Both the position numbers and the translations under genes were made by a program. From Chordibacter forsetii (GTDB lineage: Bacteria > Verrucomicrobiota > Verrucomicrobiia > Opitutales > Seribacteraceae): a stretch of DNA of 12,102 nt. Positions 1-6,987 of this stretch are shown piece after piece (the stretch's first letter is position 1; each line of letters starts with the position of its first letter). The notes below the pieces were generated by a model, which saw only the letters and a list, made by a program, of their open reading frames with translations, was not told the DNA's origin and made no database searches. Location of the stretch: contig NZ_CAXLML010000169.1 of the NCBI RefSeq assembly GCF_964187505.1, forward strand, positions 1 through 12,102. Reading direction: 5' to 3'.

Positions 1-734
1 AATCTTTTTCATTGGAGGCTTTATCCCTTCCTAAAGGATGCACTTTTCCTTTCCGCGAATTTAAAAGGTTTAAACTTAAAAGACTTTCCGCGGTCCAATC
101 TCAATCAACTGACTTTGAATCTTTAGCTATCTTACCCATTGAGGAATTAGACTTGTCCGGATGCTCGACTCAAAACCTATCTTTTACTCATTCGATGCCT
201 TTAACCAAGTTGGATCTCTCAGGTACCAACCTTCTCGATCTTCGTCCGCTTGCTGAGAAACCATTAGAGAAATTATTTCTTCAAAATTCAAAAGTCGAAA
301 ACTTGTCCCCACTTGCAGACTGTCCGCTAGAAGAATTGAATTTAAACAAGACACTTATTTCTGACCTTGCACCTCTTCGGGGAAGTCCACTCCGCAACCT
401 AGAACTCAGAAAAACTGAGGTCAATGACCTTGGTCCATTAATGGAGTCCCCTTTAGAAAATTTAACATTGCCCGGATCTCCGATTTTCTCAATCGCTCCA
501 CTGACTTATTGTCCGCTAAAAAATTTAAATTTAATCGGCCTCGGCCTTGATGATCTATCTCCACTCAAAGAAATGCAGCTTACCAGTTTGTCTATATCTC
601 CACTTGAATTGAATATCGAAGATTTTTTGCTTTTGAATGAGATCAATACTTCCTATTTGATCGGACCTGGCGATGACCCTAAACAGACCGTTAAGCAATT
701 CATGGACAAATACAGTAATCACAAAGATCAATAA
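1..734 (+). CDS. Leucine-rich-repeat protein, C-terminal part (5' end outside window)
   Basis: The frame is open to the left edge, so this is probably the C-terminal part of a longer protein. A TTG at 12 could act as a start, but nothing favours it. Counting residues from that TTG (240 in all), residues 42-188 hold seven tandem repeats of exactly 21 residues. The pattern is P-L-x-x-L-x-L followed by x-x-L-x-x-L-x-P-L, as in PLEELNLNKT then ISDLAPL. This is a leucine-rich-repeat solenoid, and each repeat would add one beta-strand to a concave binding face. The repeats degenerate after residue 188, and the tail (about 205-240) is polar. From family knowledge, similar arrays in PVC-group bacteria often sit at the C-terminus of Ser/Thr protein kinases or in stand-alone surface proteins. 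Nothing visible here decides between these. A 48-base gap separates it from the next gene. I do not recognise a specific orthologue. Confidence 0.8.
   Translation, partial: SFSLEALSLPKGCTFPFREFKRFKLKRLSAVQSQSTDFESLAILPIEELDLSGCSTQNLSFTHSMPLTKLDLSGTNLLDLRPLAEKPLEKLFLQNSKVENLSPLADCPLEELNLNKTLISDLAPLRGSPLRNLELRKTEVNDLGPLMESPLENLTLPGSPIFSIAPLTYCPLKNLNLIGLGLDDLSPLKEMQLTSLSISPLELNIEDFLLLNEINTSYLIGPGDDPKQTVKQFMDKYSNHKDQ
135..575 (+). repeat. Seven 21-residue leucine-rich repeats (protein-level tandem array)
   Basis: Seven consecutive 63-base units encode repeats beginning PIEEL, PLTKL, PLEKL, PLEEL, PLRNL, PLENL and PLKNL. All are exactly 21 residues long, with no insertion or deletion. The DNA of the units has clearly diverged, so the array is kept at the protein level and is not a recent DNA duplication. 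An imperfect eighth unit (QLTSL...) follows. Confidence 0.85.
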
Positions 735-782
735 ATCGGTTTGTTTGCCGGATCCCCCAATTTACATTAGCTTTATATCTAC

Positions 783-2273
783 ATGAATTCCAAAAGAGAC
801 CATTTGAAAGGCGCTAAGGACTATTACGATGTAGTAGTCGTGGGTAGTGGACTGGGCGGATTAACTGGTGCTAATTGTTTAGCAAAACAAGGTCATTCTG
901 TACTCTTGCTGGAAAACCACTATCAATTTGGAGGCTTAGCAACATGGTTTAAGCGGGCAGGGGGACATATTTTTGATATTTCACTCCATGGATTTCCTGT
1001 AGGCATGATCAAGTCCTGCCGTAGATATTGGACCAAGGAAATTGCTGATTCGATTGTTCAATTAAAAAATATACGATTTGTTAATCCGCAATACGATCTT
1101 AGGACCACATTTGATCGTATGGACTTTACTAATATTCTTCACAATACCTTTAAGATTGCCCGTGAAAGGGTGGAAGAATTTTACGATCATTTACGCAAGA
1201 TGGATTATTTTGCTCAAGATGGACGAACTATCGGGGATCTCCTAGAAGAATTCTTCCCAGGGCGCGACGATGTCAAGAGGCTCCTCTTAGAACCAATTTC
1301 CTACGCAAATGGCTCATCCTTTATGGATCCGGCCATTGCTTACGGGATTGTTTTTACCAATTTTATGCGCAAGGGGATTTATACCTTCAAAGACGGCACC
1401 GACTCTTTAATTCGTAAAATGGTTAATGAACTACGAAGCAATGGAGCAGAACTGCGCCGCCAATGTTTGGTTGAAAAACTAATTACTGAAGAGAGAGATG
1501 GTAAATCATGCGTTACTGGAGTTATCGTTAATGGGAAAAAAATTCGCTGTGGGGCCGTTCTTTCTAATGCGAATCTAAAAAACACTATTGAAAATATGCT
1601 GGGTCTATCAAAACTGCCTAAGAGATTTGCCTCGCAAGCTAAAGAAGTTCGACTAAACAGCACATCCTGCCAAGTTTATATTGGGCTGAAAAAAGGGGCA
1701 GTAATCCCTGAATCAGTTGGCGACCTGATATTCACATCGGAATCTGCAAATTTTTCGACCGATGAACTTGCAGACTTTCACACTACAAGCCGCACTTTCT
1801 CGATTTACTACCCCGATACCCGGCCTCACCGGAAAGACCCAAGGTACAGCATTGTTGCCTCCTTAAATGCAAACTGGAAAGATTGGGGCAAACTAAGCGA
1901 TGAAGAGTACGAAAAAGCTAAAAAAAGACTTTGCGAGGAAAGCTTGGAGGCTCTCGAAAAAATAATTCCTGATATCAGGGATAAAATTGATCATTTGGAA
2001 GCCGCCACTCCCAGAACGATTAAACATTATACCCAACATGCAAACGGGGCAACATTCGGAACTAAGTTTGAAGGCTTAGAAGTTTCAGGAGACTTACCAA
2101 AATACGCACCCGGACTTTTTCATGCCGGTTCGGTTGGAATTATTATGTCCGGCTGGCTTGGTACCATTAATTACGGAGTGATCACAGCTAATAAAATAGA
2201 TAGCTTTTTACGGCAAAAACCTGGTAAGGGTAATCCAGACGATATTGACGAGTCTACCTTTGCCATTGCCTGA
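783..2273 (+). CDS. CrtI/phytoene-desaturase-like FAD-dependent oxidoreductase
   Basis: This 496-residue protein has a Rossmann FAD-binding site at the N-terminus. VVVVGSGLGG places the GxGxxG loop at residues 21-26, with an acidic residue (E44) at the end of the second strand and the usual following GG (50-51). The C-terminal segment with GLFHAGSVG and SGWLG (roughly residues 444-458) matches the second FAD-contact region of the phytoene desaturase, carotenoid isomerase and retinol saturase superfamily. Such enzymes desaturate, isomerise or saturate long polyene or prenyl chains. The substrate cannot be read from the sequence. ATG 783 is the only sensible start, with a 15-residue lead before the Rossmann strand and no Shine-Dalgarno motif. 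It is the first gene of a probable operon, 33 bases before the FabZ-like gene, so an acyl or polyene substrate linked to the OleA pathway is plausible. No carotenoid genes (crtB, crtE) are nearby. Family assignment is secure; the reaction is not. Confidence 0.85.
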   Translation: MNSKRDHLKGAKDYYDVVVVGSGLGGLTGANCLAKQGHSVLLLENHYQFGGLATWFKRAGGHIFDISLHGFPVGMIKSCRRYWTKEIADSIVQLKNIRFVNPQYDLRTTFDRMDFTNILHNTFKIARERVEEFYDHLRKMDYFAQDGRTIGDLLEEFFPGRDDVKRLLLEPISYANGSSFMDPAIAYGIVFTNFMRKGIYTFKDGTDSLIRKMVNELRSNGAELRRQCLVEKLITEERDGKSCVTGVIVNGKKIRCGAVLSNANLKNTIENMLGLSKLPKRFASQAKEVRLNSTSCQVYIGLKKGAVIPESVGDLIFTSESANFSTDELADFHTTSRTFSIYYPDTRPHRKDPRYSIVASLNANWKDWGKLSDEEYEKAKKRLCEESLEALEKIIPDIRDKIDHLEAATPRTIKHYTQHANGATFGTKFEGLEVSGDLPKYAPGLFHAGSVGIIMSGWLGTINYGVITANKIDSFLRQKPGKGNPDDIDESTFAIA

Positions 2274-2306
2274 GAGGCTTTCATTCTCTAGCTCTCTTCC
2301 TTGTAT

Positions 2307-2750
2307 ATGGAAGAAATTTATCGTCGCATTCCTCATCGCCCCCCCTTTCTCTTTATCGATAAAATTATCGAGATTACAGAAACTGGGGCTCGTGCAGCCC
2401 TAACAATCCGTCCTGACTTTTCTTTTTTCGAAGGACACTACCCAGGTAATCCAATTATGCCTGGGGTCCTCCTGTGTGAATCGGTTTTTCAAACGGGAGC
2501 CATTTTTCTCGCCGATCACTTGCAGTCCGAATCTTTAAATGACAGTTCAGTAACTCCTGTTCTTTCGAGAATTCGAGATGCTCGATTCAAACGCATGGTA
2601 AAGCCAGGCGACGAAGTTGAAATTTCCGTAACTTTAGGCGAAAAGATGGGGCAGTTCTTCACAATGACTGGAGAAATTCGCAAAGAAGGTAAAGTTGCCC
2701 TGACCATATCTTATGCACTGGCTATGGTTAGAGAAAATCCCCCCAAGTGA
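2307..2750 (+). CDS. FabZ-like 3-hydroxyacyl-ACP dehydratase (hot-dog fold)
   Basis: This 147-residue protein matches FabZ in length and motifs. IPHRPPFLFID lies at residues 8-18, and the active-site stretch FFEGHYPGNPIMPGV at 40-54 gives catalytic His44. Glu58 follows in the GVLLCES segment, as the second FabZ catalytic residue. The expected reaction is removal of water from a 3-hydroxyacyl-ACP (or acyl-CoA) to give the trans-2-enoyl thioester in the cytosol. I chose ATG 2307 over TTG 2301 because it puts the conserved IPHRPP motif at the usual distance from the N-terminus. Neither start has a Shine-Dalgarno motif. The stop overlaps the GTG start of the next gene as GTGA, so translation is probably coupled. 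Being clustered with OleA/OleB-type genes rather than lpxA or other lpx genes, it is more likely a pathway-specific paralogue than the housekeeping FabZ. Confidence 0.87.
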   Translation: MEEIYRRIPHRPPFLFIDKIIEITETGARAALTIRPDFSFFEGHYPGNPIMPGVLLCESVFQTGAIFLADHLQSESLNDSSVTPVLSRIRDARFKRMVKPGDEVEISVTLGEKMGQFFTMTGEIRKEGKVALTISYALAMVRENPPK

Positions 2751-3559
2751 GTTTTCTCAACCTCAGAGGAAAAACCTTTTTAGTCGTTGGAGTCGCCAAC
2801 CGCAAAAGTGTAGCCTGGGCGGTTGCCAAGGTATTAGAATCTGAAGGGGCAAACCTGCTTTATTGTGTTCGCAGCGAAAAACGTCGTTTGGAATTGCAAA
2901 ACCTCCTTCCTTCACAAAGCCCCATTTTCATCTGTGATTTTGAAAGCCCTGCAGACTTAGAAAATTTACAGACCACTCTAGAATCCGAACCAGAACTCCA
3001 ATTAAACGGCGTAGTCCATTCCATCGCCTTTGCCAACTATACTGACGGAGTAAAACCTTTTCACGAAACCAAAAGAGAGGACTTTCTTCAAGCAACTCAA
3101 ATTTCATCTTTTTCCTTGGTCGAATTGGCCAGGATCTGCAAACCATTCCTCGTTAAAGATGCATCCTTTATAACCATTGGTATTTCTTCCACTGAAGTAA
3201 CTGCTGAGAATTATGGATATATGGCCCCAATAAAAGCATCTCTGGAAGCTTCCATACGATACCTTGCAAAATCATTCTCAAAGGATACTTCAGTAAGATT
3301 TAATTCGGTAAATGCTGGTCCCTTGAAAACCAGTGCATCAGCAGGAATCCCCGGATATCTCGTTAATTATTTGTATGCTGAAAAATTGACATTTCGAAAG
3401 AAAGCTTTGCAGACCGAAGAAGTTGCCAACTTGGCCGCCTTTTTACTGAGCCCTCGCTCCTCTGGAATTAATGGGCAAGGAATTGTTATTGATGCAGGAA
3501 TGGGAATGAATTATTTCGATCAGGAAATTGTTCAGGAAGCCATGCGTTTGAACCCATGA
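2747..3559 (+). CDS. FabI-like enoyl-ACP reductase (short-chain dehydrogenase family)
   Basis: This 270-residue protein is close to the length of E. coli FabI (262). The N-terminal nucleotide loop GVANRKSVAWAVA (15-27) has the FabI-type GxxxxxSxAxxxA form. The active site keeps the FabI spacing of Tyr and Lys: Y156 in NYGYM and K163 in IKASLEA, seven residues apart rather than four as in ordinary SDRs. AGPLKT (190-195) matches the FabI AGPIRT segment, and the end is FabI-like (GINGQGIVIDAG). The expected reaction is NAD(P)H-dependent reduction of a trans-2-enoyl-ACP. One oddity is that the second tyrosine of E. coli FabI (Tyr146) aligns with Ile146 here, judged by counting back ten residues from Y156. 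It starts with GTG inside the GTGA overlap with the dehydratase gene and ends in an ATGA overlap with the oleA-like gene. It may be a specialised paralogue acting on the product of this cluster. Confidence 0.83.
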   Translation: MSFLNLRGKTFLVVGVANRKSVAWAVAKVLESEGANLLYCVRSEKRRLELQNLLPSQSPIFICDFESPADLENLQTTLESEPELQLNGVVHSIAFANYTDGVKPFHETKREDFLQATQISSFSLVELARICKPFLVKDASFITIGISSTEVTAENYGYMAPIKASLEASIRYLAKSFSKDTSVRFNSVNAGPLKTSASAGIPGYLVNYLYAEKLTFRKKALQTEEVANLAAFLLSPRSSGINGQGIVIDAGMGMNYFDQEIVQEAMRLNP

Positions 3560-4584
3560 GTTTCTCATCTGTGGTAATCGAAGGGATGGCTTACTCCCTG
3601 CCTCCCGAAATTTATAAATCTTCTGATATCGAAAAGAAGCTTTCTCCACTGTATGAATCTTTAAAATTACCCACTGGTCGCTTAGAGTTGATGACCGGAA
3701 TCTCTGAGCGCCGACTTTGGCCGAGCAACTTCAAACCCTCTCAAGCCTCTGCCGAAGCTGGGCTTAAGCTTTTACAATCAGGAATTAATGGAAGCGAAGT
3801 GGATTTACTTATTCATTGCTCGGTATGCCGAGATCGCCTGGAACCTGCCACTGCATCCTATGTTCATCGGTTGATGGGACTGGGCGGCGGCACCCAAATC
3901 CTTGATATTTCCAATGCTTGCCTTGGTTTTTTAAATGCATTGGTACTGGCAGGTTCTATGATTGAAACTGGGCAAATTCGCCGGGCCATTTTGGTCGCTG
4001 GAGAGAATGGGGCACCTTTAGTTGACAAAACCATTCAACTATTAAATGAGGGTGATCATACCCGAAAATCGATCAAGCCATTTTTTGCCAACCTTACCAT
4101 CGGAGCAAGTGCGGTTGCATGGTCTATTGCCCATCGAGACTTAGTTGATAAAGATTGTCCATCCATGGGCTCATGGGCTACGGAGACAGATACTTCCTAT
4201 AATGAATTATGCCAAGGGGATACCTCCGGGGATGACTTGGTCATGCAGACCGACTCGGAAGAGCTTCTGCATGCGGGTATTTCGGTAGCTCAACGGGCAT
4301 GGGCTAAATTTCTTAAAATTCAAGATTGGGAACCTCGTGATCCAGAACTTCTAATCACTCATCAAGTCGGGAAAGCTCACAGCCAGGCAGTGCTTGAAGC
4401 CCTTTCCATTGATCCATTAATCAATTTTTCAAGCTTTGAGAACCTGGGTAACTGCGGATCGGCATCTCTTCCGATAACTTATACGCTTGCGTGTGAAAAA
4501 GATCCGCAAAACCTCTTACGGAAAACGGCACTATTGGGAATAGGCAGTGGTCTATCCAGCTTAATGCTTTCGATTAATCCTTGA
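3556..4584 (+). CDS. oleA: OleA-type 3-oxoacyl synthase III (long-chain head-to-head condensing enzyme)
   Basis: This 342-residue protein has the thiolase fold of KAS III and resembles OleA of Xanthomonas along its length. The catalytic triad is visible: Cys122 in SNACLGF, His269 in THQVGKAH and Asn299 in LGNCGSAS. Glu96 in CRDRLEPATAS corresponds to the OleA glutamate that enters the active site from the partner subunit and acts as base, a hallmark that separates OleA from FabH. The N-terminal GISERRLW (48-55) and C-terminal ALLGIGSGL (325-333) are also OleA-like. OleA joins two long-chain acyl-CoAs by non-decarboxylative Claisen condensation to a 2-alkyl-3-ketoacyl product. Without OleD and OleC that product tends to decarboxylate to a ketone. 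ATG 3556 overlaps the preceding stop (ATGA), and the stop overlaps the TTG of the oleB-like gene. The symbol rests on motif agreement, not a database search. Confidence 0.87.
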   Translation: MSFSSVVIEGMAYSLPPEIYKSSDIEKKLSPLYESLKLPTGRLELMTGISERRLWPSNFKPSQASAEAGLKLLQSGINGSEVDLLIHCSVCRDRLEPATASYVHRLMGLGGGTQILDISNACLGFLNALVLAGSMIETGQIRRAILVAGENGAPLVDKTIQLLNEGDHTRKSIKPFFANLTIGASAVAWSIAHRDLVDKDCPSMGSWATETDTSYNELCQGDTSGDDLVMQTDSEELLHAGISVAQRAWAKFLKIQDWEPRDPELLITHQVGKAHSQAVLEALSIDPLINFSSFENLGNCGSASLPITYTLACEKDPQNLLRKTALLGIGSGLSSLMLSINP

Positions 4585-5468
4585 ACATTCCATCCAATCT
4601 TAAGGATTCTTATCCTTTTCAACCTAAGCGGTTCAAACTTTCCAACGGACATTCCCTAAGCTACTTGGACGAAGGTAGTGATGAGAAAACGCCCACATTA
4701 TTCCTTCACGGTAATCCCACCTGGTCATTTTATTACCGTAAGGCCGTCCGTTTTTGGAAGGATCATAGCAGATGTATTGCGGTTGATCATTTAGGTTGTG
4801 GACTTTCTGACAAGCCAAGTTCTTCTTCTTTCTCCTATAACCTGCAAAATCATGCTACCAATCTTTTGGAGTTGGTTGATTCATTAAACCTTCAAAACTT
4901 TAATTTAGTAGTGCATGACTGGGGAGGAGCAATTGGAATGACTGCGTTTGCTGATCAAGCTCATCGAATTCGTAAGATCGTATTGCTCAATACCGCTGCC
5001 TTTCCTTCCCGAGATGTACCTCGCCGTATTCTGTTCTGTCGACTTCCAGTCATTGGTGAATTTTTTGTCCGAGCACTCAATGGATTTGCTGGTCCGGCAA
5101 CTTGGATGGCATCATCCAAAGGAATGACAGACTCAGCTAAAAAAGGATTGCTCCAGCCCTATGGGAATTGGAAAAATCGTGTGGCTATCTGGAATTTTGT
5201 TAAAGACATCCCTTATGAGCTTAATCATCCAACCCTTTCGATTCTTCAATCCACGGCAGAAAAGCTAAAGGCATTTTCAACCACTCCAGCGATGGCATGC
5301 TGGGGAATGAAAGACTTTTGCTTCCATGGTGGGTATTTAAAAAAATGGGAGAAGCAATGGCCCCATATAATATCCCATCGTTTTGCAGATTCGGGTCACT
5401 ATATTTTGGAAGATTCTTTTGAAGATGTAAGGGCCAAAGTAGAACCCTTCTTGTTTGCCAATGAGTAA
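4581..5468 (+). CDS. oleB: OleB-type alpha/beta hydrolase (haloalkane-dehalogenase-like, beta-lactone decarboxylase)
   Basis: This 295-residue alpha/beta hydrolase has the haloalkane-dehalogenase layout. The oxyanion motif HGNPTWSF (43-50) supplies Asn45. The nucleophile is Asp113 in VVHDWGG, followed by Trp114; the acid is Asp245 in WGMKDFCF; the base is His273 in SGHYILED. Segments shared with OleB rather than generic dehalogenases include LNTAAFP (136-142), YGNWKNR (194-200) and the KDIP region (208-211). In the ole pathway OleB decarboxylates the cis-beta-lactone made by OleC to the final alkene. The TTG start lies in a TTGA overlap with the oleA-like stop. No ATG exists before the catalytic domain, so TTG 4581 is well supported. 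No oleC-like AMP-ligase or oleD-like reductase follows. The true substrate therefore depends on whether those genes lie elsewhere in the genome. Confidence 0.86.
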   Translation: MNIPSNLKDSYPFQPKRFKLSNGHSLSYLDEGSDEKTPTLFLHGNPTWSFYYRKAVRFWKDHSRCIAVDHLGCGLSDKPSSSSFSYNLQNHATNLLELVDSLNLQNFNLVVHDWGGAIGMTAFADQAHRIRKIVLLNTAAFPSRDVPRRILFCRLPVIGEFFVRALNGFAGPATWMASSKGMTDSAKKGLLQPYGNWKNRVAIWNFVKDIPYELNHPTLSILQSTAEKLKAFSTTPAMACWGMKDFCFHGGYLKKWEKQWPHIISHRFADSGHYILEDSFEDVRAKVEPFLFANE

Positions 5469-5533
5469 GACTGGAGAAAGACAACTGCTTCCGCTTGCCA
5501 AGCCATGCAGACGAAACCATGTTAGGTGCAAGC

Positions 5534-5755
5534 ATGAGCAAGAAAACTCCATTAAAGAATCGCTCTGAGAGATCCGGTAACCTTGTATCAATTGCCCCTT
5601 ATGATAGCACTTCTAATGGTTATAAAAAGGACCCCAGGCAGAGCCCACAAACTGGGTTCGGGGCCTACCTTACAGTTGCAATCTTGGTTTTTTTAGTGGT
5701 CTTTTTTGTCGGCATTTATGAACTTGTCGTGGAAACGTGGATACGACTGAAATAG
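5534..5755 (+). CDS. Small single-pass membrane protein, function unknown
   Basis: This is a 73-residue protein. The first 40 or so residues are polar and basic and rich in Ser, Lys and Arg. One hydrophobic segment of about 24 residues follows (roughly 43-66), then a short tail ending WIRLK. That suggests a cytosolic N-terminus and one membrane helix. ATG 5534 is preferred because AGGTG lies five bases upstream, one of the few Shine-Dalgarno-like sequences in the window. The frame stays open back to a TTG at 5495, and an ATG at 5519 is also possible. The last 19 bases overlap the start of the recombinase gene. I do not recognise the family. Conservation of the pair in relatives would be the test that it is real. 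Confidence 0.55.
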   Translation: MSKKTPLKNRSERSGNLVSIAPYDSTSNGYKKDPRQSPQTGFGAYLTVAILVFLVVFFVGIYELVVETWIRLK

Positions 5756-6684
5756 AATTAGAAACCAAAAGCGAACCGGAAAACCCGGAACTGGAGGTAG
5801 TTCGATTCTTAGACCACTTGACCCTGGAGCGAAGATTATCTGCCCACACATTACGAAACTACAAAGGAGCACTTCAAAAGTTTGCCCATTGGCTATGCCA
5901 GGAGTCAAAAGAAAAGAAACTCATTAAGGTGGATAGGCAAATTGCCCGGTCTTATCTTATTGAGGCTCAAAATTCTTTATCGCGTAGAACTTTAGCCAAT
6001 CAAGTGTCCGCCCTACGCTGCTTTTACCAGTTTTGCCAAACCCGTGGCTGGGCAAACTCCAATCCTTTTAAAAACTTATCTCTGCCTAAAGCTGAAAAAT
6101 CTCTCCCCAAATTTTTAACTGAGAAACAGGCACGCTCGCTTATGACAGCCCCGGCCTTGGTTCACCAAGACTCCAATCAAGCTGATTTTCTGGCTACGCG
6201 CGATGGGATCATTCTTGAACTCATGTATGGTGCCGGACTTCGAGTAAGCGAGGTTGTGAGCTTAAATCATGAACACTTAGATCTGCCCAATAGGATAATT
6301 CGAGTAATAGGAAAAGGGAATAAGGAACGAACCTGTCCAATTGTATCGATTACCGCATCAAAGCTCGTTCAGCTTCGAAAGTCCTACAGCAATGACGCCT
6401 CGTTACATGCTCCTGTATTTACAAATCGATCAGGGAAAAGACTATCCACGAGATGGGTACAATTATTTCTCAAAAAATGCCTAAAAATTGCATCGCTCCC
6501 ACAAGACTTTACCCCTCACAAACTCAGGCATTCCTTTGCAACCCATCTTTTAGATAATGGGGCTGACCTCCGAGCAGTCCAAGAACTCCTCGGCCATGCA
6601 AGCCTATCCACCACCCAAGTGTATACCCATGTATCTGTGGGCAGGTTAAAAAACGCTCATAAACTCGCCCACCCGAGAGCCTAA
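5737..6684 (+). CDS. Tyrosine recombinase, XerC/XerD type
   Basis: This 315-residue protein has the two-domain layout of XerC/XerD. The N-terminal SAM-like core-binding domain covers about residues 18-105 and includes the typical SAHTLRNY (35-42). The C-terminal catalytic domain covers about 125-312. All catalytic residues are present: Arg169 in GAGLRVSE, Lys193 in GKGNKER, His261 and Arg264 in HKLRHSF, His287 in LGHASL, and nucleophile Tyr296 in TTQVYTHV. The known role is site-specific recombination that resolves chromosome dimers at dif with a partner Xer protein. GTG 5737 is the first possible start, because an in-frame TGA lies at 5719-5721. It overlaps the small membrane-protein gene by 19 bases. 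There is no sign of integrase context (attachment repeats, tRNA, phage genes), so a housekeeping Xer role is favoured. XerC and XerD cannot be told apart here. Confidence 0.92.
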   Translation: MDTTEIELETKSEPENPELEVVRFLDHLTLERRLSAHTLRNYKGALQKFAHWLCQESKEKKLIKVDRQIARSYLIEAQNSLSRRTLANQVSALRCFYQFCQTRGWANSNPFKNLSLPKAEKSLPKFLTEKQARSLMTAPALVHQDSNQADFLATRDGIILELMYGAGLRVSEVVSLNHEHLDLPNRIIRVIGKGNKERTCPIVSITASKLVQLRKSYSNDASLHAPVFTNRSGKRLSTRWVQLFLKKCLKIASLPQDFTPHKLRHSFATHLLDNGADLRAVQELLGHASLSTTQVYTHVSVGRLKNAHKLAHPRA

Positions 6685-6694
6685 GACTAGCCTT

Positions 6695-6973
6695 ATGGTC
6701 AGATACTTTATAATTTCCCTTCCCTTATCCATTGCGATTTTTTTCTGGGTGAAAGATGGTGCCAGGCTCTCTTTTTGGGCAACCAGTGAGGAAATTCATC
6801 AAGAAGTACCAGTAGTGGAAGGAATGCCTGAACTGGGCACTCAAACTCAGGTAATTTGGAAAGATCGTTTTATATGCGGTATCGAAACCCCAATATTGGG
6901 CTTAGCCCTTTCTTCACTCCTGACCTTGGGATCGTTTTATCAAAAAAGAAGTTTGAAAAAAATGCCTCACTGA
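6695..6973 (+). CDS. Small hypothetical membrane protein
   Basis: This 92-residue protein has two hydrophobic segments, at about residues 4-19 (YFIISLPLSIAIFFWV) and about 64-82. They flank a polar loop of some 45 residues that contains acidic residues. This suggests two membrane helices, or a signal anchor plus one helix. ATG 6695 follows the recombinase stop by 10 bases and has no Shine-Dalgarno motif. The stop is 14 bases before the YceI-family gene, so the two are probably co-transcribed and may work together at the envelope. I do not recognise the family. Being short, it is less certain than its neighbours, but the tight spacing and hydrophobic pattern support it. Confidence 0.6.
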   Translation: MVRYFIISLPLSIAIFFWVKDGARLSFWATSEEIHQEVPVVEGMPELGTQTQVIWKDRFICGIETPILGLALSSLLTLGSFYQKRSLKKMPH

Positions 6974-6987
6974 TTCGTACTAAACAA

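Noticed and set aside
735..782. Promoter upstream of the FAD oxidoreductase gene
   Set aside because: The 48-base gap has AT-rich stretches near TTTATAT, but no -35 and -10 pair at acceptable spacing from the start.
1379..1663. 94-residue open frame on the - strand
   Set aside because: It lies wholly inside the well-supported FAD oxidoreductase gene, with low-complexity Ser/Arg-rich translation and no recognisable motif.
4581..5468. Hydrolase as a true haloalkane dehalogenase
   Set aside because: The catalytic Asp-Trp pair is shared, but coupling to an OleA-type gene and OleB-specific segments (NTAAFP, NWKNR) make OleB the better call.
5221..5591. Two overlapping - strand open frames (106 and 84 residues)
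   Set aside because: Both are antisense to the C-terminus of the oleB-like gene, where the + strand has the conserved catalytic Asp and His. Their translations show no domain.
5737..6684. Recombinase as integrase of a mobile element
   Set aside because: There is no tRNA, direct repeat, excisionase, phage or transposition gene nearby. Length and motifs fit housekeeping XerC/XerD.
6856..6987. N-terminal extension of the YceI-family protein
   Set aside because: It overlaps the preceding small membrane-protein gene and would place the signal peptide 44 residues into the protein.
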